From Candidatus Dechloromonas phosphorivorans (GTDB taxonomy: Bacteria; Pseudomonadota; Gammaproteobacteria; Burkholderiales; Rhodocyclaceae), in assembly GCA_016709495.1 (NCBI GenBank), contig JADJMS010000020.1, forward strand, positions 55,078 through 119,077: a DNA stretch of 64,000 nucleotides, written 5' to 3'. Shown here one piece after another: positions 26,436 through 34,961 of the stretch. The stretch's first letter is position 1. Each line of letters starts with the position of its first letter. A model generated the notes under the pieces. The model searched no databases. It saw nothing but the letters and a program-made list of their open reading frames with translations, and was not told where the DNA came from. Made by a program: the position numbers and the translations under genes.

Positions 26436-26828
26436 ATGAAAATCGCCATCGCCACCAAGGATTTCACTGAAGTCAGCGGCCATGCCGGGCAAACCCGGCA
26501 ATGGCTGGTTTACGACCTCTCCAACCACCGCGCCAACCAGTTGCTTCCGGCACCCTGGCGGGTTGATCTGGCCAAGGAACAAGTGCTCCACATTTTTGAG
26601 GACAACGCCCCGCATCCGCTGGACGGCATCGACATCGTCGTCTGTGCCAGTGCCGGCGAGGGTTTCATCCGCCACATGAAAAAACGCGGCGCCGAGGTGC
26701 TGCTTACCGGCGAAAGCGATCCGGCCCTGGCCATTACCCGCATTCTGGCTGGCGAAGCGCTGCCCGACCCGCGCTTCGACATCACCACAACCCTGTGTAA
26801 ACTGCGCGATCTGTTTTCTCGCTATTGA
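26436..26828 (+). CDS. NifX/NafY-family dinitrogenase cofactor-binding domain protein
   Basis: A 130-residue single-domain protein of the NifB-C/NifX/NafY family. It begins MKIAIATKDFTEVSGHAGQT, the typical first strand with conserved glycine-histidine, and has IDIVVCASAGEGFIRHMKKRG, the second conserved helix. Such domains bind FeMo-cofactor or its NifB precursor. Unlike nifX in other diazotrophs it does not follow nifEN; it stands between modA and modB. A dedicated role joining molybdenum uptake to cofactor delivery is speculative. Confidence 0.85.
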   Translation: MKIAIATKDFTEVSGHAGQTRQWLVYDLSNHRANQLLPAPWRVDLAKEQVLHIFEDNAPHPLDGIDIVVCASAGEGFIRHMKKRGAEVLLTGESDPALAITRILAGEALPDPRFDITTTLCKLRDLFSRY

Positions 26829-26830
26829 CC

Positions 26831-27505
26831 ATGGAAAGTTCCGACCTTGGCGCCGTCTGGCTGACTCTCAAGTTGGCCACCATCGTCACCGTATTGCTGC
26901 TGATCATCGGCACGCCCATCGCCTGGTGGCTGGCGCGCACGCGCTCGGCCTTCAAAGGCATGGTCGGCGCCATTGTGGCGCTGCCGCTGGTGCTACCGCC
27001 CACGGTGCTGGGCTTTTACCTGCTGATCACCATGGGGCCGAACGGGCCAGTCGGACAACTGACGCAATCGCTCGGCCTCGGCCTGCTGCCTTTCACCTTT
27101 CCCGGCCTGGTCATCGCTTCAGTTTTTTATTCCTTGCCCTTCGCTGTCCAGCCAATCCAAAACGCCTTTGAAGCGATAGGCGAACGGCCACTGGAGGTTG
27201 CCGCCACCTTGCGCGCCAGCCCCTGGGACACCTTCTGGTCAGTCGCCGTGCCGCTGGCCAAGCCCGGCTTTGTGAGCGGGGCGATCCTCGGCTTTGCCCA
27301 CACCGTCGGCGAATTCGGCATTGTGCTGATGATCGGCGGCAACATCCCGGACAAGACCCGCGTCGTTTCGGTGCAGATCTACGACCACGTCGAGGCGCTG
27401 GAATATACCCAGGCGCACTGGCTGGCCGGCGGCATGGTACTCTTCAGTTTCCTGGTACTGCTTGGGCTATACACTTTCAACCCGGCGCGGCGCAAAACAC
27501 TATGA
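26831..27505 (+). CDS. modB: Molybdate ABC transporter permease ModB
   Basis: A 224-residue inner-membrane permease with five to six helices. The cytoplasmic EAA loop is visible as LEVAATLRASPWDTFWSVAVP near residue 120 (in part EVAATLRASPWDTF), followed by the GFAHTVGEFG stretch. It begins 2 bp after the nifX-like gene and overlaps modC by 4 bp. Confidence 0.94.
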   Translation: MESSDLGAVWLTLKLATIVTVLLLIIGTPIAWWLARTRSAFKGMVGAIVALPLVLPPTVLGFYLLITMGPNGPVGQLTQSLGLGLLPFTFPGLVIASVFYSLPFAVQPIQNAFEAIGERPLEVAATLRASPWDTFWSVAVPLAKPGFVSGAILGFAHTVGEFGIVLMIGGNIPDKTRVVSVQIYDHVEALEYTQAHWLAGGMVLFSFLVLLGLYTFNPARRKTL

Positions 27506-28581
27506 GCTTTGAAATTCGCGCCAAATTTCGCGTCGACCGCAACAACTTCAAACTGGATGTCGATCTGACCCTGCCGGGCCGTGGCATCACCGCCTTGTTC
27601 GGCCATTCCGGTTCCGGCAAGACGACCTGCCTGCGCGCCATGGCCGGGCTGGAACGCACCCGCGATGGCTATTTCGCCCTCGGCAATGAGGTCTGGCAGG
27701 ATGAGGCGCAAAACCGTTTTATCCCGCCGCATCAGCGCGCACTCGGCGTAGTGTTTCAGGAAGCCAGCCTGTTCCCGCATTTGTCGGTACGCGGCAACAT
27801 GAGCTTTGGCGAGAAACGCGCCCCGCTGATTGAACGGCGCTTCGCCCTGCCCCAGGTGGCTGAATTGCTCGGCATCAATCACCTGCTTGAGCGCCCGACC
27901 ACCGAGCTATCCGGTGGTGAGCGGCAGCGCGTCGCCATCGCTCGCGCCTTGCTCAATGCCCCACAGCTATTGTTGATGGACGAACCGCTGGCGGCCCTGG
28001 ACATCAAGCGCAAGCTGGAAATCCTGCCCTATCTCGAACGCCTGCACAGCGAGCTGTCGATTCCGATCATCTATGTCAGCCATGCGCCGGACGAGGTAGC
28101 GCGGCTGGCCGACCATCTGGTCTTGCTCGATCAAGGTTCGGTGGTCGCCAGCGGGCCGCTCAAGGAAGTTCTCGGGCGCATCGACCTGCCGGCAGCCTTT
28201 GGCGATGATGCCGGCGTGGTCATCGAAGCCCGCATTGCGGCACATGAGGTGGATGATCTGACCCGGCTTGAATTCCCCGGCGGGCATATTTTCGTCTCGC
28301 GCCGCCATGAGCCACTCGGCACGCCGCTACGTTGCCGCATTCACGCCCGCGATGTCAGCCTGGCGCTGGTGCCGCAGGTGCAGAGCAGCATTCTGAACAG
28401 CGTTGCCGCCACCGTCGTCGATCTTGGCCCGACCGACACGCCGGGCCATGTGCTGGTCAAACTCGATGTCGCCGGCAACCCGCTGCTCGCCCGCATCACC
28501 AAACGCTCCGCCGAAAATCTCCAGATTCGCCCCGGTCTGGCCCTGCATGCGCAAATCAAGGCGGTTGCGCTGCTCGCCTGA
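27502..28581 (+). CDS. modC: Molybdate ABC transporter ATP-binding protein ModC
   Basis: A 359-residue ABC ATPase with GHSGSGKTT (Walker A, about residue 34), LSGGERQRVAIARALL (signature), LLLMDEPLAALD (Walker B) and the following H-loop (YVSHAPDE). The C-terminal TOBE/Mop domain (about 290-355) is the ModC-specific regulatory part. Length is normal. Last gene of the mod operon. Confidence 0.94.
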   Translation: MSFEIRAKFRVDRNNFKLDVDLTLPGRGITALFGHSGSGKTTCLRAMAGLERTRDGYFALGNEVWQDEAQNRFIPPHQRALGVVFQEASLFPHLSVRGNMSFGEKRAPLIERRFALPQVAELLGINHLLERPTTELSGGERQRVAIARALLNAPQLLLMDEPLAALDIKRKLEILPYLERLHSELSIPIIYVSHAPDEVARLADHLVLLDQGSVVASGPLKEVLGRIDLPAAFGDDAGVVIEARIAAHEVDDLTRLEFPGGHIFVSRRHEPLGTPLRCRIHARDVSLALVPQVQSSILNSVAATVVDLGPTDTPGHVLVKLDVAGNPLLARITKRSAENLQIRPGLALHAQIKAVALLA

Positions 28582-28635
28582 AGCAGCAAATGCGGATCAC
28601 AGGCGAGTGGTTATCAGCCGTTCTGACCGAACGTT

Positions 28636-28941
28636 TTACAGCACCGACTCGAAAACCTCCAGTTGCGGCGGGCCGAGATAGAAGTCGCGCGGCGACCGCC
28701 CGGCCTGCATGCGCGCCTTGCGGAAAGCCTCTGACTTCGTCCAGTCGATAAAAACCTGCTCGGATTCCCAAACAGAATGCGAGGCGAACAGCGTGTACTC
28801 GTCACTCGTCGCACCCCGCAGCAGGTTGAAAGAGACAAAACCGGGTACCTCGTCGAGATAGCTGTTGCGATTGCGCCAGTGGGCGATGAAATCCTCTTCG
28901 CGCCCGGGTGCGATACGGAAACGATTCATGGCGAGAAACAT
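28636..28941 (-). CDS. Antibiotic biosynthesis monooxygenase (ABM)-domain protein
   Basis: A 101-residue ferredoxin-like alpha/beta protein of the ABM family, starting MFLAMNRFRIAPGREEDFI with LDEVPGFVSFNLLRG and YTLFASHSVWESEQVFIDWT. Members include heme-degrading monooxygenases (IsdG/HmoB-like), but the sequence alone does not assign a substrate. AGGAG precedes the ATG at 28941. It faces the mod operon and is the last gene before the inserted accessory block. Confidence 0.8.
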   Translation of the reverse strand: MFLAMNRFRIAPGREEDFIAHWRNRNSYLDEVPGFVSFNLLRGATSDEYTLFASHSVWESEQVFIDWTKSEAFRKARMQAGRSPRDFYLGPPQLEVFESVL

Positions 28942-29045
28942 GGGAACTCCTGAATACTTTGCATGCGGGTTGCGTGGATGGATTGTTGGCTTGACCCGAG
29001 TCAACAAGCAAGAAATGAGCGCATTTGATGCTGACGCCAAATATC

Positions 29046-29101
29046 TGTAGAAATCGGGACTTGATCTGACAGCGACAGTCAGATGCAATGTCTCAGTCCG
29101 G
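29046..29101 (+). repeat. Dispersed hairpin repeat, copy B (left border of the accessory block)
   Basis: Begins TGTAGAAATCGGGACTTGAT, contains the stem ATCTGAC-AGCGACA-GTCAGAT, and ends GTCTCAGTCCGG exactly where the IS1182 left end begins. Similar over 56 bp to 3965-4020. Its first 20 bp are repeated exactly in inverse orientation at 33945-33964. Confidence 0.8.
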
Positions 29102-30700
29102 CCCAGAGTGTGTCAAAACGCCGCCTGTAATATAATTATGTCATATTGCATTACGGGCATTCAGATGAAACGCTTCATAGAAGGCGAAAGCCGAACCCAA
29201 AGCACACTTCTGCCGGAATGCCTTGACGATTACATTGCGGATACCAACCCGGTACGTGTAGTCGATGTTTTCGTAGATGAACTCAATCTTGGACACTTGG
29301 GTTTTGATGGCGTTGATCCCTGCTACCGGTCGTCCTGGTTATCACCCGGCCATTCTGAAGTTATCATTTACGGCTACCTGAATCGGATTCAATCCAGCCG
29401 TCGCCTTGAGAAAGAGAGCCAGCGCAACGTCGAGCTGATGTGGCTAACGGGACGGCTGATGCCTGACTTCAAAACGATTGCCCGATTCCGCAAAGATAAT
29501 GGCAAAGCAATTGGAATGTTTGCCGGCAGTTTGTCGGTTGTGCCAGCGGCTTGGTTTGTTCTCCGAGGCGCTGGTGGCAATTGACGGCAGCAAGTTCAAG
29601 GCGGTTAACAATCGTGACCGGAACTTCACCAGCGCCAAGTTGCTACGGCGGATGGAAGAAATCGAATCAAGCATCAATCGTTACCTGATCGATCTCGATA
29701 CGGCTGACCGGCAAGAGCCCGTCATTGCCAAAATTCGTGGCGAACGCTTGCAAGACAAAATCGCTGTATTGAAAGAGCAGATGAAAGCGCTCAAGGAAAT
29801 CGAGATCCGCCTCAACGATACACCCGACAAGCAGATTTCCTGACTGACCCCGATGCACGTTCAATGAAGACCCGGGGTACTGGGATCGTTGGCTACAACA
29901 TCCAGACTGCGGTCGATGCAAAAATCATCTGATCGTGGCGCATGAAGTCACGAATATTGGTGGCGACCGAGACCAACTGACCAGCATGGCCAAACTGGCA
30001 CGTGCTGCCATGGAGCCGAAGAGCTTACCGTGATTGCTGACCGTGGCTACTTCAAGGGGCGAGGAGATTGTTGCCTGCCACGAAGCCGGTATCGTTGCCA
30101 TCGTTCCTAAAACGACAACATCAGGTGCCAAAGCCGACGGGCGCTTTGATCGGGCAGATTTCATTTACGATCCGGAGAAGAATGAATATCGCCGCCCAGC
30201 GAACCAAACCTTGATCTGGCGTTATTCGACTGTTGAGAGGCTTGAAGCTGCACCGTTACTGGAGTTCGAACTGCAAGCTATGCGCCATCAAGGAGAAATG
30301 CACGCCCGGCGAACAGCGTCGCGTCACACGCTGGGAACATGAGAATGTGCTTGAGACGATGCAAAACCGTTTGGATCAGGCACCTGACAGCATGCGTATT
30401 CGGCGCCAGACGGTCGAGCATCCATTCGGTACGCTTAAGTTATGGATGGGTAGCGCACTTCCTGACCAGAACACTGGATCGGGTAAGTACAGAAATGGGG
30501 CTGCATGTCCTTCCTGCCAACCTGAAGCGGGTGATGAAAATAACGGGAACAGCGGCGCTAATGGATGCAATGAAGGCCTGAGGGGGCCTTTTGTCGTTTC
30601 CTGTGCAATTCCGGCAGCCATTTCGCCAATCATGATTTGATTCGCGCTAATCCTTGTCGGTGGCAGAGATTTATTAACCCGTTTTGACACACTCTGGGCC
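29100..30700 (+). mobile_element. IS1182-family insertion sequence
   Basis: A 1,601-bp element with perfect 21-bp terminal inverted repeats (left end starts GGCCCAGAGTGTGTC at 29100; the complement ends at 30700). It encodes one IS1182-type transposase, broken by frameshifts. No flanking target duplication is clear. The left end abuts the hairpin repeat at 29046-29101. Confidence 0.88.
29165..30581 (+). pseudogene. IS1182-family transposase, frameshifted
   Basis: Pieces in different frames form one IS1182 (IS4-group DDE) transposase: MKRFIEGESRTQSTLLPE at 29165, VELMWLTGRLMPDFKTIARF, LVAIDGSKFKAVNN with the first Asp, GYNIQTAVDAKNHLIV, VIADRGYFKGEEI with the second Asp, and RRQTVEHPFGTLK with the Glu. 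At least four frame breaks are needed. The motifs themselves are intact, so recent inactivation or sequence error is likelier than old decay. Confidence 0.85.
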
Positions 30701-31167
30701 AGCTCTGGTCATAAAGACAGCCTGAAATGACCCAAGTTGAAAGGCAGGTAACTTATCAGGATACAGTCACTCGCCTACTTGATAACTTGTAAAGTCGCAC
30801 AAGCTTTGTGCAAAACACCAAAGAGTAAAGATCACAAATAATCCCGCATGAAGAAACGGGAATTTGAAGCAGAAAACTGGCCAAGTGTCGGGATGTTTTG
30901 AATCAAAGGTGCGAAGTGACTATTTTCTTCGCGAAATTGTCATTGCAAAGTCATTGTATTTGGCATTTCAAACTCAAATGCCATCCAGTCAATTTTCCAT
31001 TGTGACTCCGCTTTATTAGCTTTGGGCAGACAGGCTGACGGTAAACAACTTCTGCTGCCGGATCGTGGAAATATTTGAACATAATAATAACTCGCTCACG
31101 AAATAAATACTTCGACATGCATATAGTATTAGATGCCCAGTATTGTTATTGCAAATAACACAAAAAA
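30701..31167. other. AT-rich non-coding stretch right of IS1182
   Basis: No open frame with coding character, RNA gene or repeat was found in these 467 bases. The base composition shifts here from GC-rich to AT-rich and stays so through the next two genes. Confidence 0.6.
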
Positions 31168-31677
31168 TCAGACTTCTTTAATACTTCCAGCAGTCGATGA
31201 AATATATAAATCATCGAAAAATTCAGGTAGTTCGAAACAGTAAGAGCCAGACTTTTTAATCTTCGGCGGGAAGTTAATGTCGGAAAAATGCTTTATGCCT
31301 GATTTGTTGCCATAGGGAGATTGTTCGATATATGTATCAGTGCAAACGGGAAACTTATAACCTTCTGAATCTCCCAAGGATATACCTTGCTTAATGAAAA
31401 GCGAACTATTTTCAGTCTTTTCCATATTAACAAGATCCAAGTCAATTTTCCAAACGTTTGCTTCAAATCCAATTTTTGACAGAAATTTGGCTTTTATCTC
31501 ATCATAAAATGTGCTCTGATATTCATTCTCTCCGAGTTCATTAAGATTGATTTTCACAAAGCTTTTAACTTTTATCCTGAACGTCATTTCCGCAGGCCCT
31601 GCAAGAAAACTTCCTGGATACTTATACAATATCTCAAGCCATGCTCCACTATCAATTGCATCTTTCAATAGAATCAT
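31168..31677 (-). CDS. Partner protein of the GHKL/DUF3883 operon (unknown, 169 residues)
   Basis: I do not recognise this protein. It starts with an ATG whose A is the last base of the upstream stop codon (TAATG), so translation is coupled to the GHKL-ATPase gene. It is predicted to be beta-rich, with alternating hydrophobic stretches (MTFRIKVKSFVKINLNEL, ANVWKIDLDLVNM) and no membrane segment. Codon use is AT-rich like its partner and unlike the nif genes. It could be a regulator, effector or immunity component of the same system; nothing in the sequence decides. Confidence 0.7.
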   Translation of the reverse strand: MILLKDAIDSGAWLEILYKYPGSFLAGPAEMTFRIKVKSFVKINLNELGENEYQSTFYDEIKAKFLSKIGFEANVWKIDLDLVNMEKTENSSLFIKQGISLGDSEGYKFPVCTDTYIEQSPYGNKSGIKHFSDINFPPKIKKSGSYCFELPEFFDDLYISSTAGSIKEV

Positions 31678-33734
31678 TATTTTTCGATCTCCTTATATTC
31701 AATAAGTTTTTCTAAGTAGTTTTCGCAATACCAACTCCATTGCTCACATCTTTTTTCTAACATAAGGCTGCGAATTGGATTTTGTATTAGCCTAATTTCA
31801 TAAGTGTTGCCGCTATTAATAACAATAGCGAGAAAATATGCGTCGCCAAGCTGATAAGCTGTTGCGTGCTCGTTATTAGTTAAGCGAAAAGCCTCACCAA
31901 ATCGAGGAACTGATTTTACCTCAACGTATAGAAATTCCCCGTTATGTTTGAATACCTCTAGGTCATAACCGACGTTGGCCTGCGAAACATCTTTTACCGT
32001 CAGAACATCAGCTAGTGCAGAGAGCCATTCAAATGTGTTTTGTTCTGCGCTTCTCCAAGCCTTGATTGCTGGCACTGCCTTGAATAAGGCTGATAAAGCT
32101 TGCGGTGGAGTAACACTCTCGCATTTACTCGAATTTGCTTGGTGTTGAGACTCAAGGTTTTTTTGTGGACTATCTTCAATTGGATTAATAATGCTTATTG
32201 GCAAGCCAAGACGCTTTGCTAGATAACGCACATCCTCAATCTCATTTGATTGCTTAATATATTCGAGAAAATCAGAGTCAATTATTTGGTTTGAAAAGTC
32301 ACGTACGCATAAGGCGCCACCACCTTCAACGGGAAGCAAAGGGGTATTTCCTATTATATCGAGTTTATCCGCTGTTAAGTCGTAGCGATATTGTCGAGAC
32401 AATCGGGCAAATGTTTGTGCCCGCCCTATTGGAGAGGGCGTCGTTTGATCAAATAAAGATAATCCTTCTTCAATGGTTAGTAAGCGAGCACCAAGCCACT
32501 TAAGGAAATCTGGTAATTGTGGATGCTGACTGAGAGTTGCTTGATCAATATGTGGGAGGTCCCTGCATATTTTTTCATAATCACTATATGGAAGCCAATC
32601 TGGACGAAGTCGAACCTCTAACGGGGAAGATCTAACGCCTGCAATGCAAAAGCCCAGATCGTCAAGGTTGCTTAATAGTGAGTCACGAAGTCGCTTCCGA
32701 AAGCGTCCTTCGACAGGGGAGGCAAGAATAAATGGGCTGAATATTCCAGGAAGAATACATCTTTCTGTAGCGTAGCAAAGGGCTTTGGCAAGAAGTTCTA
32801 CGCATCGCTCAAATGTATCTAACGAGGTATCATCCAAATCGACCGATTTTCGGGATGGATCCGTACTGAAATTGCCATTAATTTTTAACAACGCACCAGA
32901 AAATTCGGTTGTCGGCATAAAGGCGTGAATAACTGATTTTGAAGGTGGTGCGGGAACAATCATATCCGCATCCAGTGCAAAGGCAACTCTTTCGCATCCT
33001 TCTTCATGGCTTGACACCAACCACCGGAATTGCTCGTTGTTATTTTCAATCTGTTCAATGTTCAAACCATCAATATAATGGACTGTATTTCGATTTAGAT
33101 TTCGCTTAACGCTTGGGAGTTCAATCTCAACTTGAGAGACGTTGTTAAGAAACAACATTGCACTTTCATCGAATGCGTCTGCTTCTTCGGCGATCATCCG
33201 CTCATCAAGTCCAGAGAGAATAAAAACCGTATTCATGCCATCTAAGAGCAGCTGTTCAACAAGTGATACGGATGACAGCTCTTTTAATTCTATTGGATGC
33301 GGAATTCGAATCAGAGGAACGTCTGTTTCAATATTGAGCTGTTGGCGAGTTATTGCCTTTGAGAATCTAAAAGCACTATTCGCAGATATGACGTCTATTT
33401 CGTGCGCGATCCCTGCAACCGACTTGAATCCGATGCCACGATACCCAATCGTTCCACTTCCGCGCCGTTTATTTGAAGAGCCGCTACGACAAAGTGCAAT
33501 CATCTCGTGTTGTGTAAATGAGTGTCCATCGTTTGCAACAAAAAGTTGTTTTCCGACTTGGCGGACTAAAAATTTGCTGGCACCGGAGTCGTCGGCGTTC
33601 TGTAGCAGCTCGATGAAAGCGCGAGAACGATAACTCTCAGCAATGTAGAGTTCAACTTTGGCCAAATCAGAAAATAGCGACGGGGCTGAAGATGCCTCCC
33701 GGAGAAACTCTGTCTGGATTTCTTGAATTTTCAT
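31677..33734 (-). CDS. Sacsin/NO VEIN-like GHKL ATPase with C-terminal DUF3883 (NOV_C) domain
   Basis: A 685-residue two-domain protein. The N-terminal HSP90-like GHKL ATPase shows FIELLQNADDSGAS (N box, about residue 40, as in sacsin and NO VEIN), LFVANDGHSFT (G1 position) and GTIGYRGIGFKSVAGI (G2). The C-terminal region (about 575-660) reads YDLEVFKHNGEFLYVEVKSV and NNEHATAYQLGDAYFLAIVI, the DUF3883/NOV_C pattern, a PD-(D/E)xK-like candidate nuclease with E-V-K. The middle 350 residues are unrecognised. Such GHKL-plus-DUF3883 architectures occur in suspected anti-phage loci. AT-rich codon use and flanking repeats mark it as acquired. Confidence 0.8.
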   Translation of the reverse strand: MKIQEIQTEFLREASSAPSLFSDLAKVELYIAESYRSRAFIELLQNADDSGASKFLVRQVGKQLFVANDGHSFTQHEMIALCRSGSSNKRRGSGTIGYRGIGFKSVAGIAHEIDVISANSAFRFSKAITRQQLNIETDVPLIRIPHPIELKELSSVSLVEQLLLDGMNTVFILSGLDERMIAEEADAFDESAMLFLNNVSQVEIELPSVKRNLNRNTVHYIDGLNIEQIENNNEQFRWLVSSHEEGCERVAFALDADMIVPAPPSKSVIHAFMPTTEFSGALLKINGNFSTDPSRKSVDLDDTSLDTFERCVELLAKALCYATERCILPGIFSPFILASPVEGRFRKRLRDSLLSNLDDLGFCIAGVRSSPLEVRLRPDWLPYSDYEKICRDLPHIDQATLSQHPQLPDFLKWLGARLLTIEEGLSLFDQTTPSPIGRAQTFARLSRQYRYDLTADKLDIIGNTPLLPVEGGGALCVRDFSNQIIDSDFLEYIKQSNEIEDVRYLAKRLGLPISIINPIEDSPQKNLESQHQANSSKCESVTPPQALSALFKAVPAIKAWRSAEQNTFEWLSALADVLTVKDVSQANVGYDLEVFKHNGEFLYVEVKSVPRFGEAFRLTNNEHATAYQLGDAYFLAIVINSGNTYEIRLIQNPIRSLMLEKRCEQWSWYCENYLEKLIEYKEIEK

Positions 33735-33944
33735 AAATGATCAGGGAGGAAGTAGGGATTAGCGTCGATTTATGCCATTCTACTTCTGTTGTGTCTTCTA
33801 GGTTACTTGGTTGTCGCACATGCGTTTCGCTTTGGGCATCAGCAAAATGATCACTAAGCTGACTTTGCCCATGAAGTTTTCATCAGACCGCAGTGGGCAC
33901 GCTGAAGCCATTGACTCTCGACTTGATCTGACACGGATTGTTAA

Positions 33945-33964
33945 ATCAAGTCCCGATTTCTACA
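33945..33964 (-). repeat. Dispersed repeat, copy C (right border of the accessory block)
   Basis: On the minus strand it reads TGTAGAAATCGGGACTTGAT, identical to 29046-29065 in inverted orientation. A further TGTCAGAT match lies a little downstream on that strand (near 33925-33935), but the rest differs. Confidence 0.8.
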
Positions 33965-34042
33965 AATAACCAAGGAAATGCATCAATCAGACTGGAACGT
34001 TTCTCGCTACTGATTAGGCCTACCATTCATTTCCCGCTCCCG

Positions 34043-34894
34043 ATGTCGCGAAGCTTACAAGCCCTGCTCGACTCCTTGGCCAAGTCTCCCGGTCTGGCAT
34101 TACTCGCCGTCATCGCTGACTCGGCAGTAGCCGATACACCACCCGGGAATGACACGCTAATGGCAATGCGCACACTGGTTAGCGAAGGCGCCCTGAACCA
34201 ACTCGATTTCCGGCAAGCCTGGCCTTTGCTCGAACGCGGCCTGATGGGCAGCCGTCCATCGCGCCTGCTGTCGGGACTCGACAGCTGTGGCGCACTACCC
34301 CACCTCTTGCCGGAGGTGGCAGCACTCAGCGGCAGTTACCAGATGGGCGCCGATGGCGAACCGGTTGATATCGCCGCCCATCTCAGCCGCCTGCTCGACC
34401 TTGCCGCCACGCAAAATGCCTCTCTGCGCGTTCGTGTCGCCGCACTGCTCTGTAATCTCGGCAAGGTGGATTCGCCGCCACAACACTTGCCAACGCACTA
34501 TCTCCACATCGACCGCTGCCTGCCGCGTATCCGCAGCATTGCCCTGCGCTTCGGCCTGCCGCAGCCAATCGAATCCTTCGCCATCCTTGCAACGCAGGAA
34601 ATGGAGCGCGTGCATCGCGCCACCCGCATGCGCGCAGATGCGCTCACCGCATTGCTCGAACGCGTCGATGCCTTTGCCGAACCGGAACGCTTCAACGATT
34701 TGCTCACACTCTGCACCTGCGACTGGGGCGCTTATCCAGGACAGGAGACCAGCACCTACCCAAAAGCCGCCCTGTTACGACAGGCCATGGCCGCCTGCCA
34801 GGCCGTCGATGCCACAATGGACAACGGCAGCCAAAACCACGAAAGCCGCAGTTTGGCCGTTGCCGCCGCGCTGCACTCCTGCCGCCAACCCTGA
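34043..34894 (+). CDS. Stand-alone CCA-adding-enzyme C-terminal (HD-like) domain protein
   Basis: A 283-residue protein resembling the C-terminal half of multifunctional tRNA nucleotidyltransferase (Cca): LLSGLDSCGALPHLLPEVAALSG, in part ALPHLLPEVAALSG, then HLSRLLDLAATQNASLRVRVAALLCNLGK, in part RVRVAALLCNLGK, then PTHYLHIDRCLPRIRSIA and ALTALLERVDAFAEPERF. The N-terminal nucleotidyltransferase domain is missing and the HD dyad appears as CN, so phosphohydrolase activity is doubtful. ATG at 34043 is chosen as the first start before homology. Role unknown; it lies between the accessory block and nif-type genes. Confidence 0.65.
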   Translation: MSRSLQALLDSLAKSPGLALLAVIADSAVADTPPGNDTLMAMRTLVSEGALNQLDFRQAWPLLERGLMGSRPSRLLSGLDSCGALPHLLPEVAALSGSYQMGADGEPVDIAAHLSRLLDLAATQNASLRVRVAALLCNLGKVDSPPQHLPTHYLHIDRCLPRIRSIALRFGLPQPIESFAILATQEMERVHRATRMRADALTALLERVDAFAEPERFNDLLTLCTCDWGAYPGQETSTYPKAALLRQAMAACQAVDATMDNGSQNHESRSLAVAAALHSCRQP

Positions 34895-34961
34895 CCCGCC
34901 AATGGCGTGACCATGCCGTACGCCCGGCACCGCGCCACTACCCGCCCGAGTCCACGGTTGA

